Positions 35,306 to 47,916 of a stretch of DNA of 64,000 bases are shown here, piece after piece. This stretch comes from Lingula anatina (Eukaryota; Brachiopoda; Lingulata; Lingulida; Lingulidae): contig NW_019774637.1 of assembly GCF_001039355.2 (NCBI RefSeq), positions 82,927 through 146,926 on the forward strand, written 5' to 3'. The notes under the pieces were generated by a model. The model did no database searches. It saw nothing but the letters and a program-made list of their open reading frames with translations, and was not told the DNA's origin. Position 1 is the stretch's first letter. Each line of letters starts with the position of its first letter. Position numbers and translations under genes: made by a program.

Positions 35306-38300
35306 CTTTTCCAGTTTTGGGATTGTCCCTTTCGTCGTTGGAACTTAGTCGGTTTTGGATTATATTCACCTAACTTCAAAGCAGCCTAAACATAATTAGT
35401 AATAAATGTAAAGCAGAACGAAAGAAATAAATGAGTGAAAATGCAAACTTTGCACACGGCATGAAATGTTACTACAAGATGAGCGAGCTCTCAGAGTCCG
35501 TGAATACGCAGTGTGTGCCCACGTGACCATCACGTGGCCGCCAGAAGTCCTCCAAAAGTGGAAGATTTCACACGCTACAAAAAAAACTAACGCTACAAAA
35601 AGCTAACGCTGGCAAAAATTCACGCGACTAGTGATGGCAACAATGCGCAGTGTTATAGATGTTTATGTCAGAAACTTGTCTCAGAGAAGAATCTTGGAGA
35701 CAAGGAAAAGAAGATGGTCACTGACAACATATACATGCATGAACGCATTAGCTATACTATTGAGGTTAAAAGCAAGTAAGTGTGAGATCAAAAACGCAGA
35801 TGAGTGCAAAATACAAAACGCAAAAGTTTATTGGATAAGAAATAACTATCCGTCAACGTCAGTCAATGCCTCTTGTTAAGATAAGCACTAGTATTATAAT
35901 TCAAAGAGAAATCACAAATCAAACACGTGAGTCAGAATTATCTTTAATACTGTTATCTAAAACTTACCATTTTGCGCGGCTCTTCTTTTCCGAAATAGGT
36001 GATTTCGTGTACTGTCTCAGTAAGAGAAATAGTGGGTAATACAGAACAGAAAGTTGTCGTGGCACAAAAAAAATTCTCACCTGATAAAACCTGACATCAG
36101 GTTCGCCTCCTCTACCACTCAGATCCACCTTAATTCTGGTCGTGCCTGACGGGACCGGGTGGCTCCTCCCGTACGAGTAGCTAAGCCGATCCCCGCTTTG
36201 CCCAAGTCCGTATGATGAGTACGACCGGTAGGGTGAGACGTGCCCAACAAGGCTCCTGAAGCTCGGGTAGTGACTCCCTGGGTACACGTACTCTTGCTCC
36301 TTGTCCTCTCCTCCACCTCTGCGCACGGACCTGCTGTACAAGCTACTATACACCGGCAGAGGAGGCACGGAGGACGCACGGCGAGAGCGGGAGACGCTCG
36401 AGTAGTAGGACGAGACGCCGTAAGGTGTGAACGACGGGGACAGGATGGAGTGCCTTCCGGTCTGTGGGTGCAAGGATATGAAACAAAAGGTAAGGGTAGG
36501 CTATGGTTCACACAAGTTTGATTGGAGGAAATTGCAAGGTACATTCCAATGATCTTTAGGTTTATTGAAAATAGGTCGCTGTGATTATCATAGATACGTT
36601 AACAGACGACATTCCGAAAAACAAGAGAAGGTGACAGAAGAAATTCTCCTTGATAGACCAAGAGATTAAGGGAACTAGAGGTACAATGTTATTAAATTAG
36701 TCAAAACATCTAAAATGTATCAACATTTTTATAGCTTAAGAAGACAAGGACACTACGTTGGGATAAGAAGAACGCGCTGTCCCCGTTCGAGTGAATTATC
36801 TTCATCTAAATAACCGATAATATCATCACTACAGCCCCCATTGGTGCCCCGGCAATAGTTGCCTTTAAATGACTGACAATAAGGCAAAAAGTAGGATTGC
36901 CATACGTCCCAATCCAAGCCCCTGGTGCTGTCTGCAATGCCAGAAGCGGCGGCATAGGCTCTGTCCAAGTACAATCGGTCTGTGATCAAAGAGTCCTGCA
37001 TGGGTCTCCTGTGTGCTCTTAAAGAGTAGTCCACGCTGATTGGGATGGGCTCCACGGACTTGGCGCGCTGTAAAATGAGGGGGTAAGGGTGAGGTGATAG
37101 AACAGCACGCACAAACAAGAGTTTGGGGAAACAAGAAAAGACTACAGAGTGTTCCAACAGCAAATGTTGGACAATCTTAGGGCTCTTTCTCAGTGAAAGC
37201 GTCGTGCTACGTAGAGCGATCCAATTGCAAGGAGACTTTCGCTGAATGCAATTAGATTATCTTATTAACCGCCTTGGATCGATCTACGTAAACCGACAGT
37301 TTCATTGGGAATGAGCTATACATTGATGACTTTCTCAAAGCCCGAAGTAACAAAAATGATAACAGTGTTTCACTTATAACAAGAAATTCTCACAAATATG
37401 CAGTGGCTACTATTTGCTGGGAATAAAGAATTACACCACTGTTGCTAAAGGTACACGCACAGCAAAAAATAAATGGATAAAATGCATTTGCTCTTTTGAA
37501 TTGATTGTTTTCGATTTGTACTTTTCGTTTTGTTTTAAGTACACCTTATCCACCCATTATTGCTTACTCTTGGTGCCTGTCACAAAACGACTAAAGTCAA
37601 AATCGGCCTTAGTATAGACTGCTACCTGTATAGTTGACAGTCGCCTAAATTCCGTATTTAGCTCGTATTTTCGCCCCTTAAAATTGTGCCCATTAAAAAA
37701 ACCAGATGCTCTTGACAATGATTTTTATTCACTGTGACAACTTTGGTTTATTCAGGCATGTCAACATCATGCTTGCCAATATCACCAAGTCTACTTTACG
37801 ATTCCTGATATTCAAATTTAGCAGTCTATGCTGAGCCCCATAACTTAAAGACTTTTTGTGAAACAGGACCTGAATTCCAATTGTCTTTAGGCACTAAAGG
37901 TCATCAAATACCTACTAGCTCCACTTGAGAAACGCTTCCTCATCTTAAGGATGCGCATGTTTTGTATATATCGAATTCTTAATATATTAACAATGTTTTC
38001 TATAAAATACCCTTTTGGTCAAACAAAAGACTTAAATTAGACGCATTCTACTATCACCATTACAAATGTGTTAACATAAAAAGTTCAAGTTTCTGTAAAT
38101 TGTAAATTTTGTTACGACTCTCCAGGCTTTTTAAACTTGTCATAAAACTATTGGAGCTAGTGCATCACACAACGCAGGAAATATCAGAGTTGCCAACACT
38201 GGGTACTGAAGCAAATTTTTGACAATAGGTTGTCGTCAACGCTCTTTTATCATAAATAGCACAATGGATTGCGAGATTTTCAAAAAGTTCTCTGTTGGCA

Positions 38301-41300
38301 ACTCTGGCGAAAAGGAAAATAATCTTGCCGCACCCTTCTAGCCACACTGGAGGCCCTGTAGCTGACTCCCATGGGGGGAACGCTGGGGGCGCGTCCAACA
38401 CTCCTGGAGCGATAGCTGTGAGAAGAGAATTGTACCTTGGGGGAGGCGGCAGCCTAGCAGGAGAGAAACGCAAACAGAGCACAGTTTAGATAGTGGGTTT
38501 ACTAGTACTATAACTACGCTATAGAGAAAAGATAGGCCGGTTCTGGAAATCTACGCTGAAAATGAAACAAAAACCAATAAACGAAGACATAGAATGCATG
38601 TGTGATAGATAGGTTCTGGATTTAGATAGCGGAAAGGGATGGATTGAAAATAAGGGTAAACTAACATAATATATGACACATCCTGAAAGCAAACTCAGCT
38701 GTTGTTAGTGTGAAAACTGAACTCAGTAGAAATCACATACATCACTGCACCACTTCTTGCCTGTCTGCCATGAACTGCCTTCATATACCAACTGTAACCC
38801 ACAACACTGCTGGGGATTGGCCGCTGCAACCTACTTGATGAGGGGTATTTTCATCATGCATATGCATCCTAAAACGTGTTCAGATACTGAATGGTTGTAT
38901 GGACATGCTTTATGTAGATGTGTCACTGGTATTCAAAGGATGCACACAGGACTGAACCATTGCACGCCAAATGAAAAAGATCTACATACACAGACGTTAG
39001 GCGCAGAAAAGATGATTCGCCTATAGCGCTAGTTTTTCCTGGACACATAGTCGCGACCCATGCAGTGCTTGTATGAGCAAAACCAATACGCACTCACGGA
39101 ACGACCACTCACTAACGGAATGCGTTTGTGGCTTGCGACGTCTCCCCAGGCAATGCTTCATTCCCAAGATTTCCTTCGCCCAGCTGATTGCCACGTAACA
39201 CATGGTTTGTTCCCATGAAGAGTACAGTTTTGCACGCGTAGACTGACTCTGAGAGCTCCTTCAAGTTGCACTTTTCCTTTTGATGGGGAAGGTTCTCAAG
39301 TTAATTTATAGTTCTAAAGGAAAGCAAAACTGTCATTTTACTTAAATTCATAACATACAAAATCTGTAAAATTCAAATACAAAATTGAATGAAACCATTA
39401 TATCTTAGTAAAAGAAAAGTAAAATTAAATTGGGCATAAAGATATTAAATGTTATCTCCTAGATGGACGATGACATGGTAGTAGAGATTGGTCGGTGAGG
39501 GAAACAGGATGTGGTCCTCTTGAGATTGTTACCTTGATATTGATACGCTGTGCGATGGGGGTCTCGTACACTTCATCGGGATCCACGTACACACTTTTCT
39601 CCACCAATTCATCCACCAGCTTGTCCGATATGTCTGTCTGAGATGTGATGGGAGTGCCAGAGATGAAAACGACGTTCTTTCGAGGCTGTTGAACGTAGGA
39701 GCCCCAGTTCCAGTAGCGCTCATCCACGGTGGTGTCAAGGCGCTTAGGCTTCTCGTACATGGCGCCAGATGTAGTGACGCCCACGCGACGATGGGACACT
39801 ATATCGTCATCGTCATCGGTAGAGGGCGGGAGGTTGAGGCGGCGAGGCTCTGTGGCTGGTTGAGAAAGGGAACGCGGGTAGGAGCCGTAAAGGATGTCGT
39901 CTACGTCTCTGTTTAATGGGTTGTGCAGGTTTTCATAGGTGCTCATCAAGGTTTCATATAAACGCCCCAACACTGTCTTGGGATAATCTGTGATCGACTT
40001 TATTGACTTGGCAGCAACAACATCTCCTTCTTCTGCCACCTTGGTACCTACATCAAGGGCCGTTCTGGGGAGGCTCCTCGCCCTCCGTTTCTCCTCCTGT
40101 TCGTAACGGTAGCTCTTTGTCAGGATTCGCTGCTTCACTGTTTCTTTGGGGTCTTCCCAGTTCTCAACACGGCGGCGCATTTCTCTGCGTTTGGCTTTAA
40201 GTGGTTGGAAGAGGAAGTCGATGTAGTCGTCTGAGGTTGGGTGGTTGTGACTGTAGATTTTCTTACGGAAACCTCGTTTTGAGCGAACCTCTGAGGACGG
40301 TTTCACACTCTCAAGATCCAACCAACGCTGAGTTACACAAAAACTAGCGTCAAGGTAAACATTATAATCTTCTGGCAAGAATTAATTAAGCGATCACGTG
40401 TATTTCATCTTTTATAATTAAAAAATAATAGTTTTAATTGCAATGTTGAGAAGCAGAGCACCTACAAAACAGTCAAGCATTAAAATAAATGTGCAATAAC
40501 AATGACAAGCAGAAAAGTGCTATTGGAAATTATTTTTTCATCTGTTTACCTGAAATTTGAAGTTAAATATTAAGCCGTTTACCGATAAGATAGGTGCTGC
40601 ACAAGAAGTTAGTATTAATAGCTGAGTCGGCATTGACATAAAGACGAAATACTAAATATTTGAAAACGTGTTTACCATACACCAAATAGTCCTCTTTTTT
40701 CAAATATACTTGACAAATATACAACAATAAAACGTTGTGAATTTAGACGCAACAACATCATAAACATAAATTACGTTTATTTCAAGTCGACGACATTTGA
40801 TGCAACATGATAAAATTGCTCTCAAAATCTAGAAAACCGCCATTCTCCACCCACCAAAGTTATGTCTTATTATCTCTTTTAAATATATTCGATTGTCGTT
40901 ATATCTCTTTATCGACCATTTCTTACCATTCTGTGGTTTATGTCCCGCAGCAGACGGTCGTCCTTGATTTTTGAGCGGTTCACCACGTCGTCCTGTTCTC
41001 CCAGTGCGTCTTCAGCAAGGAAAACGGCCCTGTTGGCACTATGTGCTAAGAAGTCAGACTCCACGCCTGGGAAAGGGAAAACATAAATCACTGGCACTTA
41101 ACCAAGGACTGGCTATGTACTGGGCCCAGATTCATTATCGTTGGATAGTGCTATCCAGTGGTTTAAAAGACTGTTATCCTCTGCCACATTTACATTCTAC
41201 TAGAGGTCCTTCTTGCTGTTTCAAAATTCGTTTAAGTTCCGTCTGGTAGAGAGTAATCCTCTGGAGAGCTTATCCAGAGATACCAACGTGTCATTAACAG

Positions 41301-43293
41301 TGGACAGTATTATATATAGGATAGCGCTATCCAACGTTGATGAAAGTTATGCCACTTTGACAAACTGCGTCCACTTAATCGGTGTTTGTCTAGGTTTGTT
41401 AGAAAAAATGTATCGCTTTGAGAATTTGGTAAATGAATGATGACTGATATTGAGCAAATTTGGCGTAACCTACTGTAAATTGGGCTCTTTGTGTATAAAA
41501 AATCCGAAAATATTAGTGACACTGTAAATCTTCCATGTCCTATAATATGTTTGTAAACTAAAATGATACAGCCGTAAAAGAATACCAATAATTAGCACCC
41601 AATACTATAGCTTTGGTCTGTGCAGTTAAAATAATTAAGTGTATTGAACTTGGACCCAGAGTGCAAATGTCGTTTCACAGGAAAATACGTTGAAAATCGT
41701 GTCGAACGTCAGCATTGACTGAAAGTCTACCATAGTTTAACAAAGAATATGTGAGGCAAAGGCAAAGAAATCTATAATTATTCACATGCTGCAGAGTACC
41801 AATGGCAATAGAATAACAACCAAATACCCAGCTGATACCCATAAGAGTATAGTATTACAACAAAACCGATTAGAGTACAGCGTTACATATGGGTGTTATT
41901 ATATTGATGTGCAACAATTAACACGTTAGAACAATGGTAGTGGCATTAAATGTGAGCCATACTGTACTAAGCCTGAAGGTTATCACAGTGAATATATTTT
42001 AGGTATGGAACATACTACATGAATATTAAGCATCTTCATAAGGTATATGTTAGTGATAAACCTTTGAATCAGCGCATGCAAAAATATAATTTTAATTATA
42101 TGAGCAGACAATGAGATAAAAATATATGTGGACAAGTGGCAAGGATAAGAATCCATTCGGGAGTCTAAAGAGGAGGTGGAAAGGGAAAATAAAGTTGAAT
42201 TCCAATCACATCGTCGGTGTTCTTCGTAGTTTGTTACATGTTGGTAATGAATAAATCTGTGTATTTGTGTATTTATAGATTATTTGAAAGCTAAAGTTGA
42301 AGGCTTGACAGAAAACCTATTGACAGGAAATCCATGTATAACGAGAGACGAAAAAAGGAAATGGGTCGTAGCTGTTGTTGGCGCAACCACGGGTTTTGGG
42401 TGTTTTCCTTGCTTTGGGGAAGGCACTGGAAGGTGAAGAGATATACGGTTTTGGGGGCTTAATGATGAAAAAAGTGACAGACGAGAGTGATATCCACTTC
42501 ACACCGTTGGAGGTCAACAATGAATGGTGAAAAAAAGAAGAAACCGATTTGGCTAAAACGTTCTAGAAGTTGGTAGGATAAAAAGTGAAAAAGATATATT
42601 TATCAGTGAGTTCAACCTCATGTGGGCCTAACATGCTTTGAAGGGACCTAACAACAGATAGGAATGCGTGCACGGTATCTACATATGTTTGCAGCTTCCT
42701 AGGGACTTACCGTCAATGTGCAGTGTCATTTGTGTCAATTCAACTGTGATTTATTCAACGATAACAATAAAGCAATGCAAAAAATTGTTTTCTCGTTATT
42801 AAAGCAACAATTTTGCTTAAAGTGACCAACAGAAAGCAACAAAATTTGCAATGAATAAAGCATCAGTATTCATGTATCTGTTATTTTGTATATGCGATAA
42901 CGAAATTAGCAACGCATACACTTCTTAGCGTACAATAGCAGGCTGCGTACCTTCTCAAACGCATTCATTTATTTTTCTGTTTTCTGCAGAATTGACAACT
43001 TTCACTTATTTTAATGGAAAGCTTTAGGCAGAAAACGCAAATTTTGGAATAGCTTTATAATTGTGTAACAGCACGAGCATCAACATACTCAGCTGTTTGC
43101 CAATCCAATGCTTTTCTTATAATAAATAAAGATTCGGCGTACTTTTGGACCATATTTTAGAGTGCACTTACGGGAGTAATCATCTGGCCTGTAGTGGGAA
43201 AAGTACACCATCGTGGGGGAGTGTCCGTCCGCGAAACCACGAAGAACGAAAGAAGCTCACTATTTTCAGCCCTTGGAACACAACGAGCGGACC
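35306..43293 (-). CDS. Unrecognised multi-exon gene, basic Ser/Arg/Tyr-rich protein
   Basis: I do not recognise this gene. Exons on the minus strand: 43293-43172 (5' UTR, ATG at 43211), 41066-40927, 40327-39533, 38453-38334, 37067-36906, 36461-36081 and 35385-35306. Coding phases agree at every junction, giving 572 complete residues plus an unfinished codon. The protein starts MVYFSHYRPDDYSR and has no signal peptide or membrane helix. Residues 85-160 are highly charged (KAKRREMRRRVENWE, YRYEQEEKRRARSL). An Asp run lies near 230-240. Residues 326-546 are rich in Ser, Arg, Tyr and Pro with loose repeats such as SYRSRSVGRAPSVPP and SRSRRASSVPPLPVYSSLYS. A disordered, phosphorylatable cytoskeletal or nuclear protein is possible, but that is inference. 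The donors of the fourth and fifth exons are weak (AGG|GTGCGG, GAC|GTATGG). The 3' end is unresolved. Confidence 0.7.
37180..37318. mobile_element. MITE with about 45-bp terminal inverted repeats
   Basis: GCTCTTTCTCAGTGAAAGCG at the left pairs with TTTCATTGGGAATGAGC at the right, and the pairing extends inward through TACGTAGA…CGATCCAA. Length is about 139 bp. It lies just upstream (minus strand) of exon 37067-36906. Confidence 0.65.
38185..38306. mobile_element. 122-bp MITE with CAGAGTTGCCAACA ends
   Basis: CAGAGTTGCCAACA at 38185-38198 is the exact inverted complement of TGTTGGCAACTCTG at 38293-38306. The CAGRG-type end is hAT-like. No matching 8-bp flanks are seen. It sits 27 bp beyond the donor of exon 38453-38334. 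Confidence 0.65.
41067..43171 (-). other. Intron of the unrecognised gene
   Basis: Contains the GGATAGCGCTATCC element (41138-41340). A Pro/Lys/Ser-rich minus-strand frame (42520-42317) has no clear splice sites and is not called. Confidence 0.55.
41138..41340. mobile_element. Repeat element with GGATAGYGCTATCC termini
   Basis: CGTTGGATAGTGCTATCCA at the left and GGATAGCGCTATCCAACG at the right are inverted copies, and each is itself palindromic. Length is about 200 bp. This resembles a common marine invertebrate MITE type; the name is not known to me. Confidence 0.65.
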
Positions 43294-46200
43294 CTATGCA
43301 AAAGAAGAGAGATACAGTGTGGCGTATCGTTTGAATTGCACGTGGCGTGATCTAAAGGGGTTGACTGCATACGGGTACTTTGCCGTCATGAACGTTTTGT
43401 TATGAGAAGAAAGTAGCTGTGCGAAGAGTTTTGCACTTTTTTATTACTTGGGTAGATCTTGTTAAAAAGCAAAACAGATGACCATTTAGATAGCAATTAA
43501 TTTAGGGGCATAAAGCAAATAACGTATTCGCATCATCTGTAAGTAAAATAAGATATTAGTATCACCTGAAATGTAAAAACAGTTTGTACAGTTAAAAGCT
43601 TAACAATACATTTATATGATTTTTCTAAAAACACAGTTAGTATGCAAGGCTACTGATTTTCATCAATAAAGATATAATCAAAACATGAATCACTATGAAT
43701 TCCTAAGATAAAAGCACACATTCTATGGTAGCGTTTCATATAATTGTTAGTACTTAACGAAACCCGGGATAGCACAAAGTTAAAGCAAATTTTTAAATGA
43801 CTGTATGATAGTGTAAGCAAAACCCGACCTAACTTGTCTTTAAACGCTTGGTATTTCTATAGCGTCCAAAAATACTGAACACTTTTAGCAGCCTGTCATC
43901 AGTAAACAAAAGTTACCTTTTATCCATGGGTCAAATCTATTTTGAAATAATTGAAAACACCTTCCCTTCGATGCACGCGGCGTCTTATTTCTATAAAACC
44001 TTTTATATTTAAAGGCTGCACAGGTGCAGTATCCATTTTACTATCGGCTTTGATGACCGCCCGGTGTGGAATATATAATATATAGCATCCCATGGATCTT
44101 CTATATAAACCGATTCATACTCTCAGGATGAAAAGATAAATCCAAGATCTAACGTTACACACTTATTCGCCTATAGTAGTGTGCATCCAGGTAGTACAAG
44201 GAAAGACAGATATCAGAACCGTCACCTTTCCCCACCAAAACTATTACGCCTTCAGAAATTCCCCAGTGCTGACTCAAAAAAATCATGTGGTTTAAAAATG
44301 ATCTTACAGTTACAGGCATCCATTATGAAGTCTTAACAGAAATATCTGACTACTGGATTGTAGGAACGTTAATGTACCTAACGTTCATCTGTCTATCTAG
44401 CTATCTACAATGTATCTATCTATCCCTTCGTCTATCGGTGTATCTATCTGAAAATGTATATTGTTGTTGCTTGCATATATTTTTTCGCAAAACCTGTAAC
44501 TATAAACACAAATTCCATTTACCTTCATTATTCTAGATTATTCATACAATATGATGTAACACTCATATTAAATTGTTTTTCGCTTAAAAATCTTACTCAA
44601 AAACAATTTGTGGGATAAGAATATCTGACTGCAAACATTAAACTTGCTTTTCAGTTGATATTGCGTTGGCTTTTATAGGCTTAAGCTTACTAGAAGCTAA
44701 TTTAACCAAAATATATATGAAGATTTTTTAAATTGCAAATTACATGAACACTGCTTTACGTTGACTTGAAAGTATATTTCCCCACTGCGCTATGGCGTAA
44801 ACTATAAGATTATAACATGCATGTTATCTTCAACAAGAACACGCAGTTTCTGCCCTATGAATATGTCCTAAACTCGATACCTTACTTCCCGTTCTCTCCA
44901 GCTACCTTCCCCCGAGGCAAGTTTGTGCTCTCGGAAATTTGTTGATTCCTAAATGAGCAACACTACAACTATGCACGTCTCGGTCTCGCGGCTCCTGTAG
45001 CACTAAAATTGGACACGAGGTGTTCAGTTTTTCCCAGGCAACAGGGAGAATCTAGGTAGGCGATCCGCTTGGGGGCGCTCCGTGCTGTCTGTCTGGCATG
45101 TCGGCTTGGGGAGTTCAATGGGGGTTTATAATTTATTTGAAAATAATACAGAAATTTTCCTTATTTAATTTTTTAACCAAAACCAAAAAATAATGTTTTT
45201 TGCTGCCCATCAAAAATGGCATTTGCTGCCCATTGTCGGTGTGGTTTATGACTAATTTCTAATACTGATCACCTGAAAGATGTCCTTTTCCTGTGAAGAT
45301 TACACCCCTGACGGGCCTCCGTGAACACAGGTATTGCTTCGGTTAATTTATCGGGTCATTTTTCATGTTAATCCTGCATTACCAGAAGGTCGATCCGTCA
45401 TGGCAGAAATAGAGGCATTTCCTAGAACGTGTCGACCTTGCTTGGGCCATTATTACTGCTACTGCTTTTTTGTATTTTTGTGTTTTTTGTTTTGAAACAA
45501 CAGATGAACATTTTCATGTGCATTATTTCTCACTGCACTCCTCTCACCCTTCCAGTCAATACAGTGCATGAGATCTAAATTTAAAATGATGCTACGGCGC
45601 TTTGCAAAATACTATTCTTCTGATGATACTGAATGTATCTTGTTCAGTATTTGCAGCACGAACAGGTGCGATGACTTAAATATTGCTTTGATTGGCATGT
45701 AGTTTCCCCTACGATTTCTTAGTTTAAAAACAATACAACAAAAAAGCATGACATTAAGTTATTTGGGGTACAATTTCGATGTTTCTATTTGCATTTTAAT
45801 GAATGCATCTTTATCAATGACTCACTTATTTATGATTCGTTTATGGCATTTATTGCATGCTACTACTGTCAAGGTCGTTCGCGTGCCCGTCTGTGCACGT
45901 GCATTTTTTTGTTTGATGCGTGGAAAAGTACGTCTTTATGGAACTCACATCACATGGAAATTCTTCAGTTCTTTTAAGTTAAGGTAATGAAATGTATATC
46001 ACCAATGGCCTTGCTGTTCCACAAACCATAGACCCACCTGCCATATATAGCCTGACGAACAGTCGAACACATAGCCCGCAGTTCAGAGCTGCAATTACAG
46101 ATAATACGAAGTCCTTCAAAGCTACTCTCCAGGTATATAGTCTACATATCACCTAGCTCTCTCACACTCACTCACTCTCTCTATATTTCTCCTGTCTGGC

Positions 46201-46875
46201 CTGTTTCCAGTTTACATGTTTCAGCTATAACTGTCAAATGAGGTCTTAAAAGGTCAGAACGGCCCACAACATCACAAACTATCTCCGGTGGGTTCAAGAG
46301 AGGTCTTTATCCCTTTATCCGCCAGACTCACAAATAAATGATCTAGTAATATACTGCCTTACCCCCCCCCCCTCCATTCTCCCCTCCCCCCTTCCCCCTA
46401 GCCCGGAGCACTCCACATAGTTAACATTCATAAACGACTTTAAGGCATTGAAACCTGTTTGGAGCTTGGTCGTTTGGTATTTTACACCTTAAGTTTGGAC
46501 TAATTTTCGGTGATCGTTGATTTTTTGTGTCTAATTTATGGAATCCAAATATCTCTATCAAACATATCCCACTAACTCATTTTTCTATGTATTAGTCTTC
46601 AAATTTCATTTATATTTTTTTAATTTTTTGTATGAAATGCAACACATATTTAAATAGAATGAAAACATTCAGATTTTTTAATGTTAAAGCTACGATCCCT
46701 TAAAAAGATGACAATATCGTCTCGATAAAACTATTATGTTTACTCTAAGAAATGCAATTTCAGAATTAAACCAAAGGTTGAAGTTAACCAGCTTTGTAAA
46801 GAGACTAGTCCTTATCTAAAAGTTCCAGATGTGCTTCAATCTCTTTGAGTGTTGATATAGAGACAGTGCTATACT
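43294..46875. other. Non-coding stretch upstream of the unrecognised gene
   Basis: No supported exon. If transcription starts near 50.65 kb, this is 5' intron. Nothing else of note except short AT-rich and C-rich tracts. Confidence 0.4.
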
Positions 46876-47916
46876 TTACTATGGCCCATAGGAGCCTACG
46901 CGTGCGTCTTTTAGACGCCCCTTTACATGCGAAAACGACAAGGCCTATGCCGAGTTCGTCTTTTACTACAGAGCTTTGAGAGCCGAAAATTGCATGGCTT
47001 TGTCTCTTTCACCACTTACTGAACTCCAGAGATGCGAGATTGACACGACCCATGTCGTGTTTGTCTGTCAAACGACACTGTTATAAAACATGAAATAGCC
47101 ATTACGTGTGATTTTCGCAGCTGAATAAGTAGACCCTTATAAACGAAGTTGACGTGACCTTAGAGTCATGTCGCTTTCAACTTTTACAAACCTCCAACAA
47201 AATCTATCTCCACACAGACGCGCGCGACATGTACTATTGGACATGGGTCAGTTGAAACCCTATTAACCTAAAGGGCTCATGTTACTTTCAGCCAATTAAT
47301 TTGAAACAGAAGGACCGTCTTAAAACCCTTTATATTTGAATCCTTGAAAATAAAAATATGAGGCCATATAATTATTACAAGCAATTAGCCACACTGTTAT
47401 CTAGATAGCACTAAATTATGATGGGATTCAAATGAAAAAAAAATGTTTTGGGACAGCACAACACTGTTTCAAATTAATTGGATTTGACATATAAGAGTTG
47501 GCTGAAAGTAACATGAGCCCTTAGGTTAATAGGGTTTCAACTGACCCATGTCCAATAGTACATGTCGCGCGCGTCTGTGTGGAGATAGATTTTGTTGGAG
47601 GTTTGTAAGAGTTGAAAGCGACATGACTCTCAAATTACGTCAACTTCGTTTATAAGGGTCTAGTTATTCAGCTGCGAAAATCACACGTTATGTCTATTTC
47701 ATGTTTTATAACAGTGTCATTTGAGAGACGAACGCGACATGGGTCGTGTCAATCTCGCATCTCTGGAGTTCAGTAAGTGGTGAAAGAGACAAAGCCATGC
47801 CATTTTCGGCTCTCAAAGCTCTGTAGTAAAAGACGAACTCGGCATAGGCCTTGTCGTTTTCGCATGTAAAGGGGCGTCTAAAAGATGCACGCGTAGGCTC
47901 CTATGGGCCATGGTAA
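46876..47916. mobile_element. Large fold-back element (about 420-bp arms)
   Basis: The left arm (46876-47295) and right arm (47498-47916) are inverted copies with only scattered mismatches. A further 14-bp pair lies inside (47296-47309 with 47464-47477). The loop is about 155-200 bp and AT-rich. Outer ends read TTAC(T/C)ATGGCCCATAGGAGCC. TA dinucleotides at both edges could be a target duplication. There is no transposase frame, so this would be a non-autonomous fold-back transposon. A transcript would fold into a very long hairpin. Confidence 0.85.

Noticed and set aside
36119-36544. 141-residue minus-strand frame overlapping exon 36461-36081
   Set aside because: It is the out-of-frame shadow of the real exon, whose own frame has matching acceptor and donor phases.
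42317-42520. Pro/Lys/Ser-rich minus-strand frame
   Set aside because: It could resemble the neighbouring gene, but no donor fits and exon 43293-43172 already joins in phase to 41066-40927.
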